Below are positions 1-7,874 of a stretch of DNA of 64,000 bases, one piece after another. The DNA is taken from contig NZ_JARLTC010000025.1 of NCBI RefSeq assembly GCF_029382225.1, positions 1-64,000 on the forward strand. Direction: 5' to 3'. Numbering within the stretch: the stretch's first letter is position 1; every line of letters begins with the position of its first letter. This DNA is from Spongiactinospora sp. TRM90649. GTDB lineage: Bacteria; Actinomycetota; Actinomycetes; Streptosporangiales; Streptosporangiaceae. Position numbers and translations under genes: made by a program. The notes under the pieces were generated by a model. The model had not been told where the DNA came from and did not search any database. It saw only the letters and a list, made by a program, of their open reading frames with translations.

Positions 1-62
1 CCACATCCGAGGTTCTACCAGCCACGGCCGGCCCGCCACCGGACCTCACCTAGATCCGAACC

Positions 63-740
63 TCAAACAGCTCCTAGGGCCGTTTCAAGTGCCCGCATTC
101 CGGCCACATGCGCCTGAGCGGCAAAGAAGGTCTCTGTGCGGACGTAGGCGATGGCCGCGTCGAGCAGGTCGTCGCTCGTGTATCCGGCGGCCCATCGCAT
201 GACATCGATGAGACGCGCGGAAAGATCATGGGCACCGAATTTGTAGGCCACCGCGTCCGCAGATCGGCATGCGGACACCACCAGCGCCGGAGTGTTCGGA
301 TTCTTACCGGGCGACGTCGCCATCGCGCGAAAAAGTTCGGTGAGCAGGCCGGGCACGAGGCAGGTGATCTGCCCGTACTGGGACGCCAGGCGCCACCTCT
401 GTACGGCGCCGACCGCCTCGGTGAGATCACTGATGGGGCGTACTGGGCCGTCCTCCGGCAGATCGTAGGCGGCGATGGCCGCGGAGATGGCCGGAAGAGC
501 TCGCCGTATCGGAGTACCGGCCTCGGCGCGATCGGCAACCAGATGGGACGGATCGATACCAAGCGCGGTGGCGATCGCCGCAATGACGTTATCCCCGGCT
601 CCGCGCGCTCCACGTTCGATTTTCCGGAGAGTACCAATGTGAATGTTCGCGACATCAGCTAGCTGTTCCTGTGTCATGCGGGCGACACGACGATGATACG
701 AAATACGCTTACCTATCCCACTACGGGCGTCAGCAGGCAT
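63..740 (-). CDS. XRE-family helix-turn-helix transcriptional regulator
   Basis: This 225-residue protein is a predicted DNA-binding regulator. Residues about 10-65 form a Cro/CI-type helix-turn-helix (RMTQEQLADVANIHIGTLRKIERG). The remaining 150 residues are an Ala-rich helical region with no domain I recognise, perhaps for ligand binding or dimerisation. It lies 92 bp downstream of the HAD hydrolase on the same strand and may share its transcript. The ATG at 740 is used because it leaves the full HTH with a short natural N-terminus. The target is unknown. Confidence 0.8.
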   Translation of the reverse strand: MPADARSGIGKRISYHRRVARMTQEQLADVANIHIGTLRKIERGARGAGDNVIAAIATALGIDPSHLVADRAEAGTPIRRALPAISAAIAAYDLPEDGPVRPISDLTEAVGAVQRWRLASQYGQITCLVPGLLTELFRAMATSPGKNPNTPALVVSACRSADAVAYKFGAHDLSARLIDVMRWAAGYTSDDLLDAAIAYVRTETFFAAQAHVAGMRALETALGAV

Positions 741-832
741 TATGGCTCCAGTTCGAACGCCGACCGCTTGGAATATATCGGCATAGAGCGCTCGCTGGGA
801 GAGAACCTCTCCTCAAACTTGAGGGACCAGGT

Positions 833-1483
833 CTACTTTTCCGATATATGCCCGATGTCGATAAGCTCGACCAGTGAACTGATCTGCCAATCGGCGTCGG
901 CCGCATCCGAACTATCGGCCCACAGGAAGCCCCATGGGCCGCGCCGGATATGCGCCGTGCGGAGCCCCATTGCCCGCGCCGGTCGAGTGTCATGAGCCGG
1001 ATGATCGCCGACGTAGACGACGTGCTGTGGGCGGGAGTCGGCCAGTTCCAGCACGTGGCGGAAGAATCCGGGGTCCGGCTTGGCGATGCCCCACTCGCCT
1101 GATGTGGCGATCGCGTCGGCGGGCAGATCCAGCGCGCGCAGCAGTTCGCCCGCACGGATGGTCTGATTGCCCGCGATCAGGACGCGATGGCCCGCGTCCT
1201 GCAACGCCGTCAGCGTGGAGCGCACATCCGGGTAGAGGTCGATCTCCTCCAGAACCTCCCCCTTGCCTGCGGCTTCCTTAGCGCGGTACTCAACGGCGAG
1301 GTCGATTCCGGGACGCAGTAACCGGATCGCATCGGCGTTGTCGCGTCCCTGAGCAACGACGGCTCCGACAAGCGCAGACAAGGTATGGCGGGGCACATCC
1401 AGGCAATCAGCCCAGGACGCCCAGTATCGGTCGTCGCGAACGATCGTTTCCCCCACGTCGAACGCGAAGGTCCACCTCACCAC
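833..1483 (-). CDS. HAD-superfamily hydrolase
   Basis: A 216-residue haloacid-dehalogenase-like hydrolase. Motif I is FDVGET with the nucleophile Asp9; the usual second Asp is Gly11, a known DxGxT variant that may alter phosphatase chemistry. Motif III is the Lys of GIAKPDPGFF, and motif IV is YVGDHPAHDT. A helical cap segment sits between motifs I and II (about residues 20-85). HAD proteins of this size are usually small-molecule phosphatases, but the substrate cannot be inferred here. The gene precedes an XRE regulator, possibly as one transcript. Confidence 0.85.
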   Translation of the reverse strand: MVRWTFAFDVGETIVRDDRYWASWADCLDVPRHTLSALVGAVVAQGRDNADAIRLLRPGIDLAVEYRAKEAAGKGEVLEEIDLYPDVRSTLTALQDAGHRVLIAGNQTIRAGELLRALDLPADAIATSGEWGIAKPDPGFFRHVLELADSRPQHVVYVGDHPAHDTRPARAMGLRTAHIRRGPWGFLWADSSDAADADWQISSLVELIDIGHISEK

Positions 1484-1590
1484 GCGAAGCCTACGCGACC
1501 AACCGTCTCACCGGTTCGATCACTCCGCGGCCGAGTCGGCCGACTCCTCATCTACGGAAGGGCAGACGCCGTCAAAGGGGACGGGGCGGG

Positions 1591-1627
1591 CGGAGGGGGC
1601 TCGCCGTAGGGGGCGAGCCGCCCTCCG
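1591..1627 (-). terminator. Strong hairpin terminator downstream of the ahpD-like gene
   Basis: A 7-bp outer stem (1591-1597 with 1621-1627) and an 8-bp inner stem GGCTCGCC/GGCGAGCC (1598-1605 with 1612-1619) are separated by a single bulged G. The loop is 6 bases. It begins 25 bp after the stop of the minus-strand gene at 1652. There is no clear U-run, as is common in GC-rich actinomycetes. Confidence 0.7.
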
Positions 1628-1651
1628 GAGCCGATGGCCCGAGAGGAGTGG

Positions 1652-2125
1652 TCAGCTCCACTGGCCGGGGACGTAGTCGCCGGCGGGCTGCCGGACCATG
1701 ACGTTCATGCGGTTGTAGGCGTTGATGAGCGCGATGACGCCTACCAGCGCGATGAGTTCGTCCTCCGTGTAGTGCTTGGCGGCGTTCGCCCACACCTCGT
1801 CGCTGACGCCACCGGCGGCGTCGGCGAGGCGGGTGCCCTCTTCGGCGAGTTCCAGGGCGGCCCGCTCGGCGTCGGTGAAGACCGTGGCCTCGCGCCAAGC
1901 GGCGACGAGGTGAAGCCGCTGCGCGGTCTCCCCCGCCTCCATGGCGTCCTTGGTGTGCATGTCGACGCAGTAGCCGCAGCCGTTGATCTGGCTGGCGCGG
2001 AGCCGCATCAGTTCCAGGGTGAGGACCGGCACCGTCGTCTCCGACAGCGCCGCGCCCACCGCGTTGACGCGCTTCATGACCTTGGCCGCGAACGGACTGG
2101 CGAAGTAGTTCAGCCGGGCTTCCAT
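1652..2125 (-). CDS. Carboxymuconolactone decarboxylase / AhpD-family peroxidase-like protein
   Basis: A 157-residue CMD/AhpD-family protein. The redox signature CGYCVDMH gives Cys50, Cys53 and His57, the CxxCxxxH arrangement of alkylhydroperoxidases. The ATG at 2125 is chosen over an upstream in-frame start at 2224 because GAAGGAGA sits at the right distance and homologues begin with this kind of MxARLNY sequence. It lies 103 bp downstream of a DoxX-family gene on the same strand, and a LysR gene diverges from that pair. This fits a LysR-controlled redox-stress unit. A strong hairpin follows the gene. Confidence 0.9.
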   Translation of the reverse strand: MEARLNYFASPFAAKVMKRVNAVGAALSETTVPVLTLELMRLRASQINGCGYCVDMHTKDAMEAGETAQRLHLVAAWREATVFTDAERAALELAEEGTRLADAAGGVSDEVWANAAKHYTEDELIALVGVIALINAYNRMNVMVRQPAGDYVPGQWS

Positions 2126-2228
2126 GATGATCTCCTTCTCGTGTCGATCCTTCACAGCGTTGACCCGCCGGCCCCGCAGGATGTGACATCGGGGGAATGT
2201 GATCCGCGTCTCCCCCGGCCGCACCGCG

Positions 2229-2624
2229 TCAGCGGGCGGCCGCGAGGTGGAGCACGAGGGTGGCGGCGGCGAGAAGAAGGAAGATCGACGGGTAGATCAG
2301 GTGACTGTGGTAGCGGGCGCGGGCGACGGTGGCGATGGCTCCGGCGAAATACAGCAGGAGGCCGATCGCGGCGGCCAGTCCGATCGGCGGGACGGCGAAG
2401 CCCACCAGCAGCCCGGCCGCGCCCAGGCCCTTGGCCCAGCCCAGCGGGATGATCCATGAGTGCGGGATCCCGTAGGCGGTCATGTTTTCGAGGATCCACT
2501 TCTTGCGAGCGAAGTCGGCGACGGCCGCACTGAGGTTCCCTGCGGCAGTGACGACCGTCACGACGACGTAGGCGATGAACACCTGAGTGGTTCCTTCCCA
2601 TTGGTCCGATGATGTGCCCGGCAT
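2229..2624 (-). CDS. DoxX-family membrane protein
   Basis: A 131-residue protein with four predicted membrane helices (about residues 14-35, 60-80, 84-100 and 110-130). The WAKGLGAAGLL and LLYFAGAIATV segments are typical of DoxX-like proteins. These are inner-membrane proteins linked to thiol and oxidative-stress handling, biochemically poorly defined. The ATG at 2624 has GGAG about 9 bases upstream; the longer open frame runs into the divergent LysR gene and is not natural. It is followed by an AhpD-like gene and divergent from LysR, a common actinobacterial arrangement. Confidence 0.85.
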   Translation of the reverse strand: MPGTSSDQWEGTTQVFIAYVVVTVVTAAGNLSAAVADFARKKWILENMTAYGIPHSWIIPLGWAKGLGAAGLLVGFAVPPIGLAAAIGLLLYFAGAIATVARARYHSHLIYPSIFLLLAAATLVLHLAAAR

Positions 2625-2666
2625 ACCGTGATCTCCAGCTTCGCCAAGCCCTCGACGCCGCGTCCA

Positions 2667-2680
2667 ATAGCTGCATCTAT
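2667..2680. promoter_or_regulatory. Candidate LysR operator in the doxX/lysR divergent promoter
   Basis: The dyad ATAG-N6-CTAT is nested in a wider CCAA...TTGG dyad (2664-2690), directly upstream of the LysR start at 2692. It lies in the only intergenic space between the divergent units. It resembles a LysR-type box but does not exactly fit T-N11-A. Confidence 0.35.
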
Positions 2681-2691
2681 AACCTGTTGGA

Positions 2692-3678
2692 ATGGATGTC
2701 GACACCCGGCTGCTGCGCTGTTTCGTCGCGGTCGCCGAGGAGGGGAATCTGACCCGCGCCGCCCAGCGCCTCTTCGTGTCCCAGCCCGCGCTGACCAAGC
2801 AGGTCAGGCAGCTCGAACTACGGCTGGGAGTCGAGCTGTTCACGCGCTCGCGCGCGGGAATGGCGCTCACCGAGGCGGGGCAGGCGCTCGCGGCACGCGC
2901 ACCGGCCCTGCTGGCGGCCTTCGACCGGGCGGCGCGCGAGACGAAGGGCGCGGCGAGCCGGGCGGCACGAGTACTGCGGGCCGGATTCCTGGCGAGCGCC
3001 GCGAACGAGGCGACACAGGACATCGTCGCCCGTTTCAGGAGCGTCCGGCCGGGGTGGCGCGTGGAGATGCGGCAGGCGACCTGGTCCGACCCGACGGCGG
3101 GCCTGGCGGACGGCGAGGCGGACGTGGCACTGCTGCGCCTGCCGTTCCCGGGCCAGCACGCCTGGCGCGTGCGGGTACTGCTGACCGAACCACGCTGGGT
3201 CGCGATGCCCGCCGCTCACCCGCTGGCCGCGCGTGCGCGAGTGGCCTTCCACGAACTGCTGGACGAGCCGTTCGTCGCGGCCCCACCGGAGACGGGCGCG
3301 TGGCGCGACTACTGGCTGGCCACCGACGAACGCGACGGCAGGCCCCCACGCGTCGGCGCGACCACCGACCAGCCCGACGACTGGCTCCAGGCGATCGCCA
3401 ACGGCTACGGCATCGCCCTGGCCCCTGCCTCGGCCGCGCGCTTCTACACCCGCCCCGGCGTCGTCTACCGCCCCGTCACCGGCGTCACCCCCAGCGAGGT
3501 CGCCGTCGCCTGGCCACCGGACGCCGACACCGACCCCATCATCCGCGACTTCGTCCACTGCTGCCGAGAGGCCACCACCCACTCCGATTCGACCCCATCG
3601 GAAGCCCCGGAAGCCTCGAAGCCCGGCCGCGACCAAGGCTTGAGCGCGCGGCCGCCGCAGACGGACACCTGTCTTTGA
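2692..3678 (+). CDS. LysR-family transcriptional regulator
   Basis: A 328-residue LTTR. Residues 1-60 are the winged HTH (FVAVAEEGNLTRAAQRLFVS, then QPALTKQVRQLE). Residues about 90-295 are the periplasmic-binding-like effector domain. The last ~35 residues are a polar tail beyond the usual LTTR end. It is divergent from doxX-ahpD with a 67-bp shared promoter region, so it probably regulates that pair and itself. No strong ribosome-binding site precedes the ATG. Confidence 0.9.
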   Translation: MDVDTRLLRCFVAVAEEGNLTRAAQRLFVSQPALTKQVRQLELRLGVELFTRSRAGMALTEAGQALAARAPALLAAFDRAARETKGAASRAARVLRAGFLASAANEATQDIVARFRSVRPGWRVEMRQATWSDPTAGLADGEADVALLRLPFPGQHAWRVRVLLTEPRWVAMPAAHPLAARARVAFHELLDEPFVAAPPETGAWRDYWLATDERDGRPPRVGATTDQPDDWLQAIANGYGIALAPASAARFYTRPGVVYRPVTGVTPSEVAVAWPPDADTDPIIRDFVHCCREATTHSDSTPSEAPEASKPGRDQGLSARPPQTDTCL

Positions 3679-3853
3679 GGATCTCTATCGCGCGCTGGGC
3701 CTGATCGGGCAAGTACTCCCGTGGCACTTCGCGATCACGGTTTCAGATCAGCGCTGGTAGGGGTCCGTCCTCCGGCAAAGCAAGGATGGGTCCCTCACGT
3801 CCGATGCGAGAGATCGTCCACTCTCCACCCTGACTCCTGGAGCGCGAGCCGTG

Positions 3854-4270
3854 TCACAAGCACTGAACCCAGGCGACGATTGTGGAGTAACCGCCGGATT
3901 CGGTGCGAACCCGGATGGTTGCCAACTCAACGTGCTGCCCCTGAGTGCCGGGCTTGATGCAGGGCGGGATGCCGCCACTGTGCCGCTGTCCTTCACGGTC
4001 AATCCACTCCACGTCGCTGACCACGTATCCGTGGCCCTCGTCACGGGGGAGTCCAGTTGCTCCATCAGGATGAAAGGCGATCTGCGACGCGTCGGCGGTT
4101 ACGCCCACAACAGTGCCGCGTTCGAGCGTAGGCGACTTGCTGCCATAAGGAAGGAAGTAGGCGAGCACGGCACCGATGAAACCGGCGAGAACGATCATGC
4201 CGACCAGAAGCGGAATTCGAAGACACACCTGTCTGGACAGCAGCGAAACGACGGACCGGATGGAGGACAT
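3854..4270 (-). CDS. Hypothetical single-pass membrane protein
   Basis: A 138-residue protein I do not recognise. Residues about 18-42 (LRIPLLVGMIVLAGFIGAVLAY) form one membrane helix. The following ~95 residues look like a small extracytoplasmic beta-rich domain (GTVVGVTADASQI...GYVVSDVEWIDREG...VELATIRV). This resembles small actinobacterial membrane-anchored proteins of unknown function. It is isolated: LysR converges from the left and a broken rloB lies to the right. The ATG at 4270 gives a short natural cytoplasmic N-terminus; the Shine-Dalgarno is weak. Confidence 0.6.
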   Translation of the reverse strand: MSSIRSVVSLLSRQVCLRIPLLVGMIVLAGFIGAVLAYFLPYGSKSPTLERGTVVGVTADASQIAFHPDGATGLPRDEGHGYVVSDVEWIDREGQRHSGGIPPCIKPGTQGQHVELATIRVRTESGGYSTIVAWVQCL

Positions 4271-4305
4271 CCCCGGACCTTAGCGAAGGCGCCGCGCAAG
4301 CCCAA

Positions 4306-4372
4306 GACGGGTCACCCGTCCGGGACGCTCCTCCCCTGCCGCCCTCCCTCAGCCGGCCGAGGGAGGTGGCGG
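4306..4372. repeat. Perfect 15-bp palindrome followed by a strong hairpin
   Basis: GACGGGTCACCCGTC (4306-4320) is a perfect dyad with a single central base. Nineteen bases later, CCGCC+CTCCCTC (4339-4350) pairs with GAGGGAG...GGCGG (4359-4372) around an 8-base loop and a 2-base bulge. Both lie between the membrane-protein start (4270) and the rloB remnant. They could be an operator plus a terminator or attenuator. Confidence 0.5.
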
Positions 4373-4385
4373 TATGCGGGCGTGA

Positions 4386-4998
4386 AGGGCAACGGGAAAG
4401 GACCTGCGGCATACGGCGGCCAAGCGCCCGGAGCGGAAGACGGTCGTCATATTCTGCGCAGGCGAGGCGTCCCGAACCGCACTACATCGGATCGTTGAAA
4501 CGCCTTCCGGAGATCCGTGCGAACACGTCGGCGGAAATCGAGATCGACCCGCCGCAGGGCGTGCCGCTGACATTGGCACGACGGGCCGTCGATCGCAGCC
4601 GCGATGACGAAGTCGATGAATGCCGGTGCGTATTCGACGTCGAATGGCCACTCCACCCGAACCGAGAGCAGGCCGTTCATCTGGCCGGCGAGCATGGCAT
4701 CAAGCCGGCGATCTCGAATCCCTGTTTCGAACTGTGGCTGATCCTGCACTTCGAGGATCAGACGGGCTTCCTGAACACCTACGCGGCCGACCGCAGAAGC
4801 CGCCACCTGGACGGACGCTCCAGCAAACGGATCGCCGCGGAGCGCTACAACGCCCCTGCGAGACATCGTCCCCAGCGCGCCGACCAGTTGACCAAACGCC
4901 ATGTGCGCAACGAGACGCAGTCCCCGGACGACAACCCGTCCTCGTCCATGTCTGCCCTGATCAGGGCCCTCGGCGCGGACAGACCACCGGCCAGGTGA
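4386..4998 (+). pseudogene. RloB-family protein, frameshifted and lacking a normal start
   Basis: The C-terminal ~150 residues match RloB-like proteins: EPHYIGSLKRL, CVFDVEW, ISNPCFELWLILHFED and the terminal DDNPSSSMSALIRAL. RloB proteins accompany restriction or AAA-ATPase defence loci. The conserved N-terminal strand KTVVIFCAGEAS is present but in another frame (4437-4472). The two join perfectly (GEAS-EPHYI) if one C is removed from the CCC at about 4470-4473. The upstream frame has no ATG or GTG after an in-frame TGA at 4383. No AAA partner gene is adjacent. I read it as a decayed orphan defence gene; a sequencing error is the alternative. Confidence 0.75.
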
Positions 4999-5078
4999 GT
5001 AACGCCAGATGCGATGGCGCGCACGCCAGGTGGGTCCATCCAGCGTGGGATTCCAGCCTCCGGCGAGGTGCGATCAGT

Positions 5079-5195
5079 GGTGGCGTCTTTGAGCTGTCCA
5101 GGCGACGAGGGCGCGGCGCAAGCGTCGGGCGAAGCCCGACCTGGGGAAGAGCAGTCCGAGCGCAGCGAGGCCCATAAGGCGCGCGACAGCGCGCA
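5079..5195 (+). repeat. Dispersed structured repeat, copy 1
   Basis: It runs from GGTGGCGT to the end of the GCGCGC hairpin. Hairpin A is GTCGGGC-GAA-GCCCGAC (5124-5140). A quasi-mirror segment GAGCGCAGCGAG follows. Hairpin B is GCGCGC-GACA-GCGCGC (5179-5194). The same order of blocks occurs in copy 2 (5351-5468) and on the other strand at 59978-60095. Confidence 0.75.
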
Positions 5196-5350
5196 CCACG
5201 GCGGCAGCGGACGACGGCGAGCACGACGGCTGGGCACGGCATACGGGATGCGCTGGTCGCAGGCCGGAACGGCCGGTGCGGAGGACAGACAGGAAGCGGC
5301 CTGGTGGGTGGCACCGGGTGCGACGGCGGGAGTCTGGCATACAGCTTGGC

Positions 5351-5468
5351 GGTGGCGTAATGGCTCTTGATGTCCAGGTGGCCGGCTGGGGGCGCGAGCG
5401 CCGGGCGAAGCCCGGCCTAGGAAAGCTCGTCCGAGCGAAGCGAGGCCCATTGGGCGCGCGACAGCGCG
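5351..5468 (+). repeat. Dispersed structured repeat, copy 2
   Basis: Same block order as copy 1: GGTGGCGT, GTCCAGG, then hairpin A as GCCGGGC-GAA-GCCCGGC (5400-5416), CCGAGCGAAGCGAGGCCCAT, and hairpin B CGCGC-GACA-GCGCG (5455-5468). Relative to copy 1, a T-A pair in hairpin A has become C-G. This compensatory change suggests selection on structure. Confidence 0.75.
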
Positions 5469-5755
5469 GCACTCAGTGGTAGCGCGGTCCTCCGGCGGTG
5501 CGGGGTACGGCCCTCGGGCCGGCACAGGGTGTGCGTGCGGTGTGGTACGGCAGGCCGGGGCCGGCGTATGCGCGGAAAGGGAACTCGCAGGTGATGGGAC
5601 AACGCTTTCTGAAAAGGGACGGGCGGGGATCCGGGGGGACGGTAGGGGGAATTCGTGGCGAGGAGCGCGGAAGTGAGGGAAGAAAGAGGTGAGAGTGCTT
5701 GTGACGCTTGTGCCAGAGTGGTCGGGGTCCATTGTTAGAGCGCAGGGGAGCACGC

Positions 5756-6706
5756 ATGGCCGCAGGGGTCGTCACCGTCCTCGGGGAGAACGTCGCCGAC
5801 GCCTTTCCCGATGCCTCCGGGCCGCGGTCCGACGGGGCGCTGACCCTGCGTGTCCATCCTGGCGGGAGTCCGGCGAACACAGCGGTGGCGCTGGCGCGGC
5901 TCGGTACGCGGACGCGGTTCATGGGGCGGATCGCGGATGACGTGTTCGGGCGGGCCTTCCGGGAGCGCCTGGCGGCCTCCAGTGTGGATCTGACGCGGAG
6001 CGTGCGGGCCGTCGAGCCGTCCACGCTGGCCGTGGCCACGCTGGACTCCGGCGGGAGGGCGGCGTACTCGTTCCACGCGGAGGCCACGGCCGACTGGCAG
6101 TGGACGCCGGAGGAGTTGCCGCCGGACGCGCTGGACTCCTCGGTGTGCTTGCACACCGGGTCGATCGCGCTGGGCCGTACGCCGGGTGGGCGGGTGATCG
6201 AGGAGTTCGCGGCGGCGGCGCGCAGGCGGGTGACGGTGTCGATCGATCCCAACGTGCGGCTGCCGCTGGTGTCGCTGGACGATCTGCGGGCGCGGATGCC
6301 GCGCTGGTGCGCGATCGCCGACGTGCTGAAGCTCAGCGAGGACGATCTGGCGCTGCTGTATCCGGGGATGTCGATCGAGCGGGCGTGCGACGAGTGGCAT
6401 GCCGCCGGGGTGACGCTGGTGGTGGTGACCAAGGGCGCGCAGGGGGCGGTGGCGTCGCTGCGCGGGGGACGTGTCGTGGTGCCCGGGTTCCCTGTGGCGG
6501 TGGTGGACACCGTCGGGGCGGGCGACGCGTTCACGGCGGGGCTGCTGCACGCGCTCGGGCAGGACGGCCTGCTGGGCGGGCGCCTCCCCGGCCTGTCGAT
6601 CGAGCAGGTGCGGGAGGCGGTGGGCTTCGCGGCGAGGGTCGCGGCGCTGACGTGCTCGGTCGCGGGCGCGAATCCGCCGTGGGGCGACCGGCTGCCGATG
6701 GGCTGA
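5756..6706 (+). CDS. PfkB-family carbohydrate kinase
   Basis: A 316-residue ribokinase-family sugar kinase that phosphorylates a carbohydrate with ATP. It has the N-terminal PfkB signature GGSPANTAVALARLG and the C-terminal DTVGAGDAFTAG, where the Asp of GAGD is the catalytic base and the loop forms the anion hole. Fructokinase is the commonest role for this subtype, but the sugar is not determined. The ATG at 5756 has GGGGAG about 6 bases upstream; a longer frame from 5708 lacks this. It stands alone, convergent with the Mrp operon. Confidence 0.88.
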   Translation: MAAGVVTVLGENVADAFPDASGPRSDGALTLRVHPGGSPANTAVALARLGTRTRFMGRIADDVFGRAFRERLAASSVDLTRSVRAVEPSTLAVATLDSGGRAAYSFHAEATADWQWTPEELPPDALDSSVCLHTGSIALGRTPGGRVIEEFAAAARRRVTVSIDPNVRLPLVSLDDLRARMPRWCAIADVLKLSEDDLALLYPGMSIERACDEWHAAGVTLVVVTKGAQGAVASLRGGRVVVPGFPVAVVDTVGAGDAFTAGLLHALGQDGLLGGRLPGLSIEQVREAVGFAARVAALTCSVAGANPPWGDRLPMG

Positions 6707-6741
6707 GCCGTCCCGGCCCCCAAGCCACCGCGACCAACAGA

Positions 6742-7095
6742 TCAGCCGGGGTTGGACAGGTCGCGGCTCAGTTCGTCCACGACGAGCAGGTCTTCGCGGA
6801 TCCTGCCGGAGCGGTAGCCGGCGCGGCCGACGATGTGGGCGGCCACCGGGGCGGTCATGAGCTGAAATATCGCGACGAGAACGAGGATGCCGATGTCCGA
6901 CGGCGTCCGCGTGCTCAAGCCGATCGCGACGAGTGTGGCTATCAACCCGATGACCTGCGGTTTGGCCCCGGTGTGCAGGCGGGACAGCAGATCGGGGAAG
7001 CGCAGCAGGCCGATGCCGGCGGTGAGCGAGAAGATCGCTCCGATGAGCAGGAAAAGGGCGGCGAGCACGTCCATGATCCCGTTCAGCACCGTCAC
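6742..7095 (-). CDS. mrpG: Na+/H+ antiporter subunit G (MrpG/MnhG)
   Basis: The last gene of the Mrp operon, 117 residues. Three membrane helices (about 5-28, 40-58 and 66-86) and the LLRFPDLLSRLHTGAKPQVIGL segment are diagnostic of MnhG. It is a small subunit of the hetero-oligomeric antiporter in the cytoplasmic membrane. Its GTG start overlaps the mrpF stop (GTGA), implying translational coupling. Confidence 0.93.
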   Translation of the reverse strand: MTVLNGIMDVLAALFLLIGAIFSLTAGIGLLRFPDLLSRLHTGAKPQVIGLIATLVAIGLSTRTPSDIGILVLVAIFQLMTAPVAAHIVGRAGYRSGRIREDLLVVDELSRDLSNPG

Positions 7096-7355
7096 TCGCT
7101 GTTCCTCCGCAACGAGAAGCGGGCCACGGACACGGACCCGACGAATCCGACGATCGACACCACCAGCAGGATCGGCAGGGTGGCGGTGTAACGGTGGAAG
7201 GACGCCTCCAGGCCGATGCCGACCACGGTGACCGCGATCAGCACGTCCAGCGCCAGCGCCCGGTCCAGCCGGGTCGGGCCGGTGATCAGCCGGATCAGCG
7301 CCAGCAGCGCGGCCACGCCGATCATCGCGCCGCAGACCACCACAACGACTGTCAC
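7092..7355 (-). CDS. mrpF: Na+/H+ antiporter subunit F (MrpF/MnhF)
   Basis: An 87-residue, three-helix membrane subunit. The LIRLITGPTRLDRALALDVL segment, with its conserved Asp in the second helix, identifies MrpF, which in other bacteria also supports bile-acid or cation efflux. Its GTG start overlaps the mrpE stop and its own stop overlaps the mrpG start, both by 4 bp. Confidence 0.93.
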   Translation of the reverse strand: MTVVVVVCGAMIGVAALLALIRLITGPTRLDRALALDVLIAVTVVGIGLEASFHRYTATLPILLVVSIVGFVGSVSVARFSLRRNSE

Positions 7356-7858
7356 AGGACCTCGCTTCTGTCGTGTGCCGTGCCGATCGCGCGGATCACC
7401 CGTTTCTCCAGGGCGAGCGCGTCGGCGCGGGCCTTGTCCAGGCCGCCCTGCTCCTCGATGCCGAGCACGTGCACGTAGAGGGTCTGGTTCGACCGCCGCA
7501 CCTCGATGACCAGGCTGCCGGGCAGGGCGGACAGCGCCATGGCGGTGACCACCATGGTCAGGTCACTGGTGGTGCGCAGCGGCACCGCGATCATCGCGTT
7601 GACCGGCGGCGGCCCGGGCCGGACGGCCTGCCAGGCCACACGCGCCCCGGAGCGGGCCACGTCCATGGTGAACCAGCCGAGCAGCCGCAGGCAGCCGCCG
7701 AGCCGGGGACGGGCGCCCGCGCCGACGACGGGCAGCCGGGACAACCCGGTGACCAGCACCCCGACGGCCAGCCCGGACAGCACGTTGGCGGGCGTCGGAC
7801 TGCCCCACAGCAGCACCCAGACCACCGCCATCCCGACCACGGGCCCGGCCATCTTCAT
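7352..7858 (-). CDS. mrpE: Na+/H+ antiporter subunit E (MrpE/MnhE)
   Basis: A 168-residue subunit with two N-terminal membrane helices (about 5-40) and a cytoplasmic C-terminal domain carrying the family's VTAMALSALPGSLVIEV and LYVHVLGI segments. It is needed for assembly of the Mrp complex. It lies 16 bp after mrpD, the only non-overlapping junction of the operon. Confidence 0.92.
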   Translation of the reverse strand: MKMAGPVVGMAVVWVLLWGSPTPANVLSGLAVGVLVTGLSRLPVVGAGARPRLGGCLRLLGWFTMDVARSGARVAWQAVRPGPPPVNAMIAVPLRTTSDLTMVVTAMALSALPGSLVIEVRRSNQTLYVHVLGIEEQGGLDKARADALALEKRVIRAIGTAHDRSEVL

Positions 7859-7874
7859 GGCACCCCCGGCACGA

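Larger units (their letters stand above)
4999..5755. other. Gene-free stretch carrying two structured repeats
   Basis: No convincing coding sequence lies between the rloB remnant and the PfkB kinase; the open frames here have atypical composition and no homology I can see. The stretch holds two ~117-bp direct copies of a hairpin-rich repeat (annotated separately). After about 5560 it becomes purine-rich on the plus strand up to the kinase promoter. Confidence 0.6.

Noticed and set aside
5473..5755. Open frames between repeat copy 2 and the PfkB gene
   Set aside because: They have no start signals, no homology I can see, and composition unlike the neighbouring genes.
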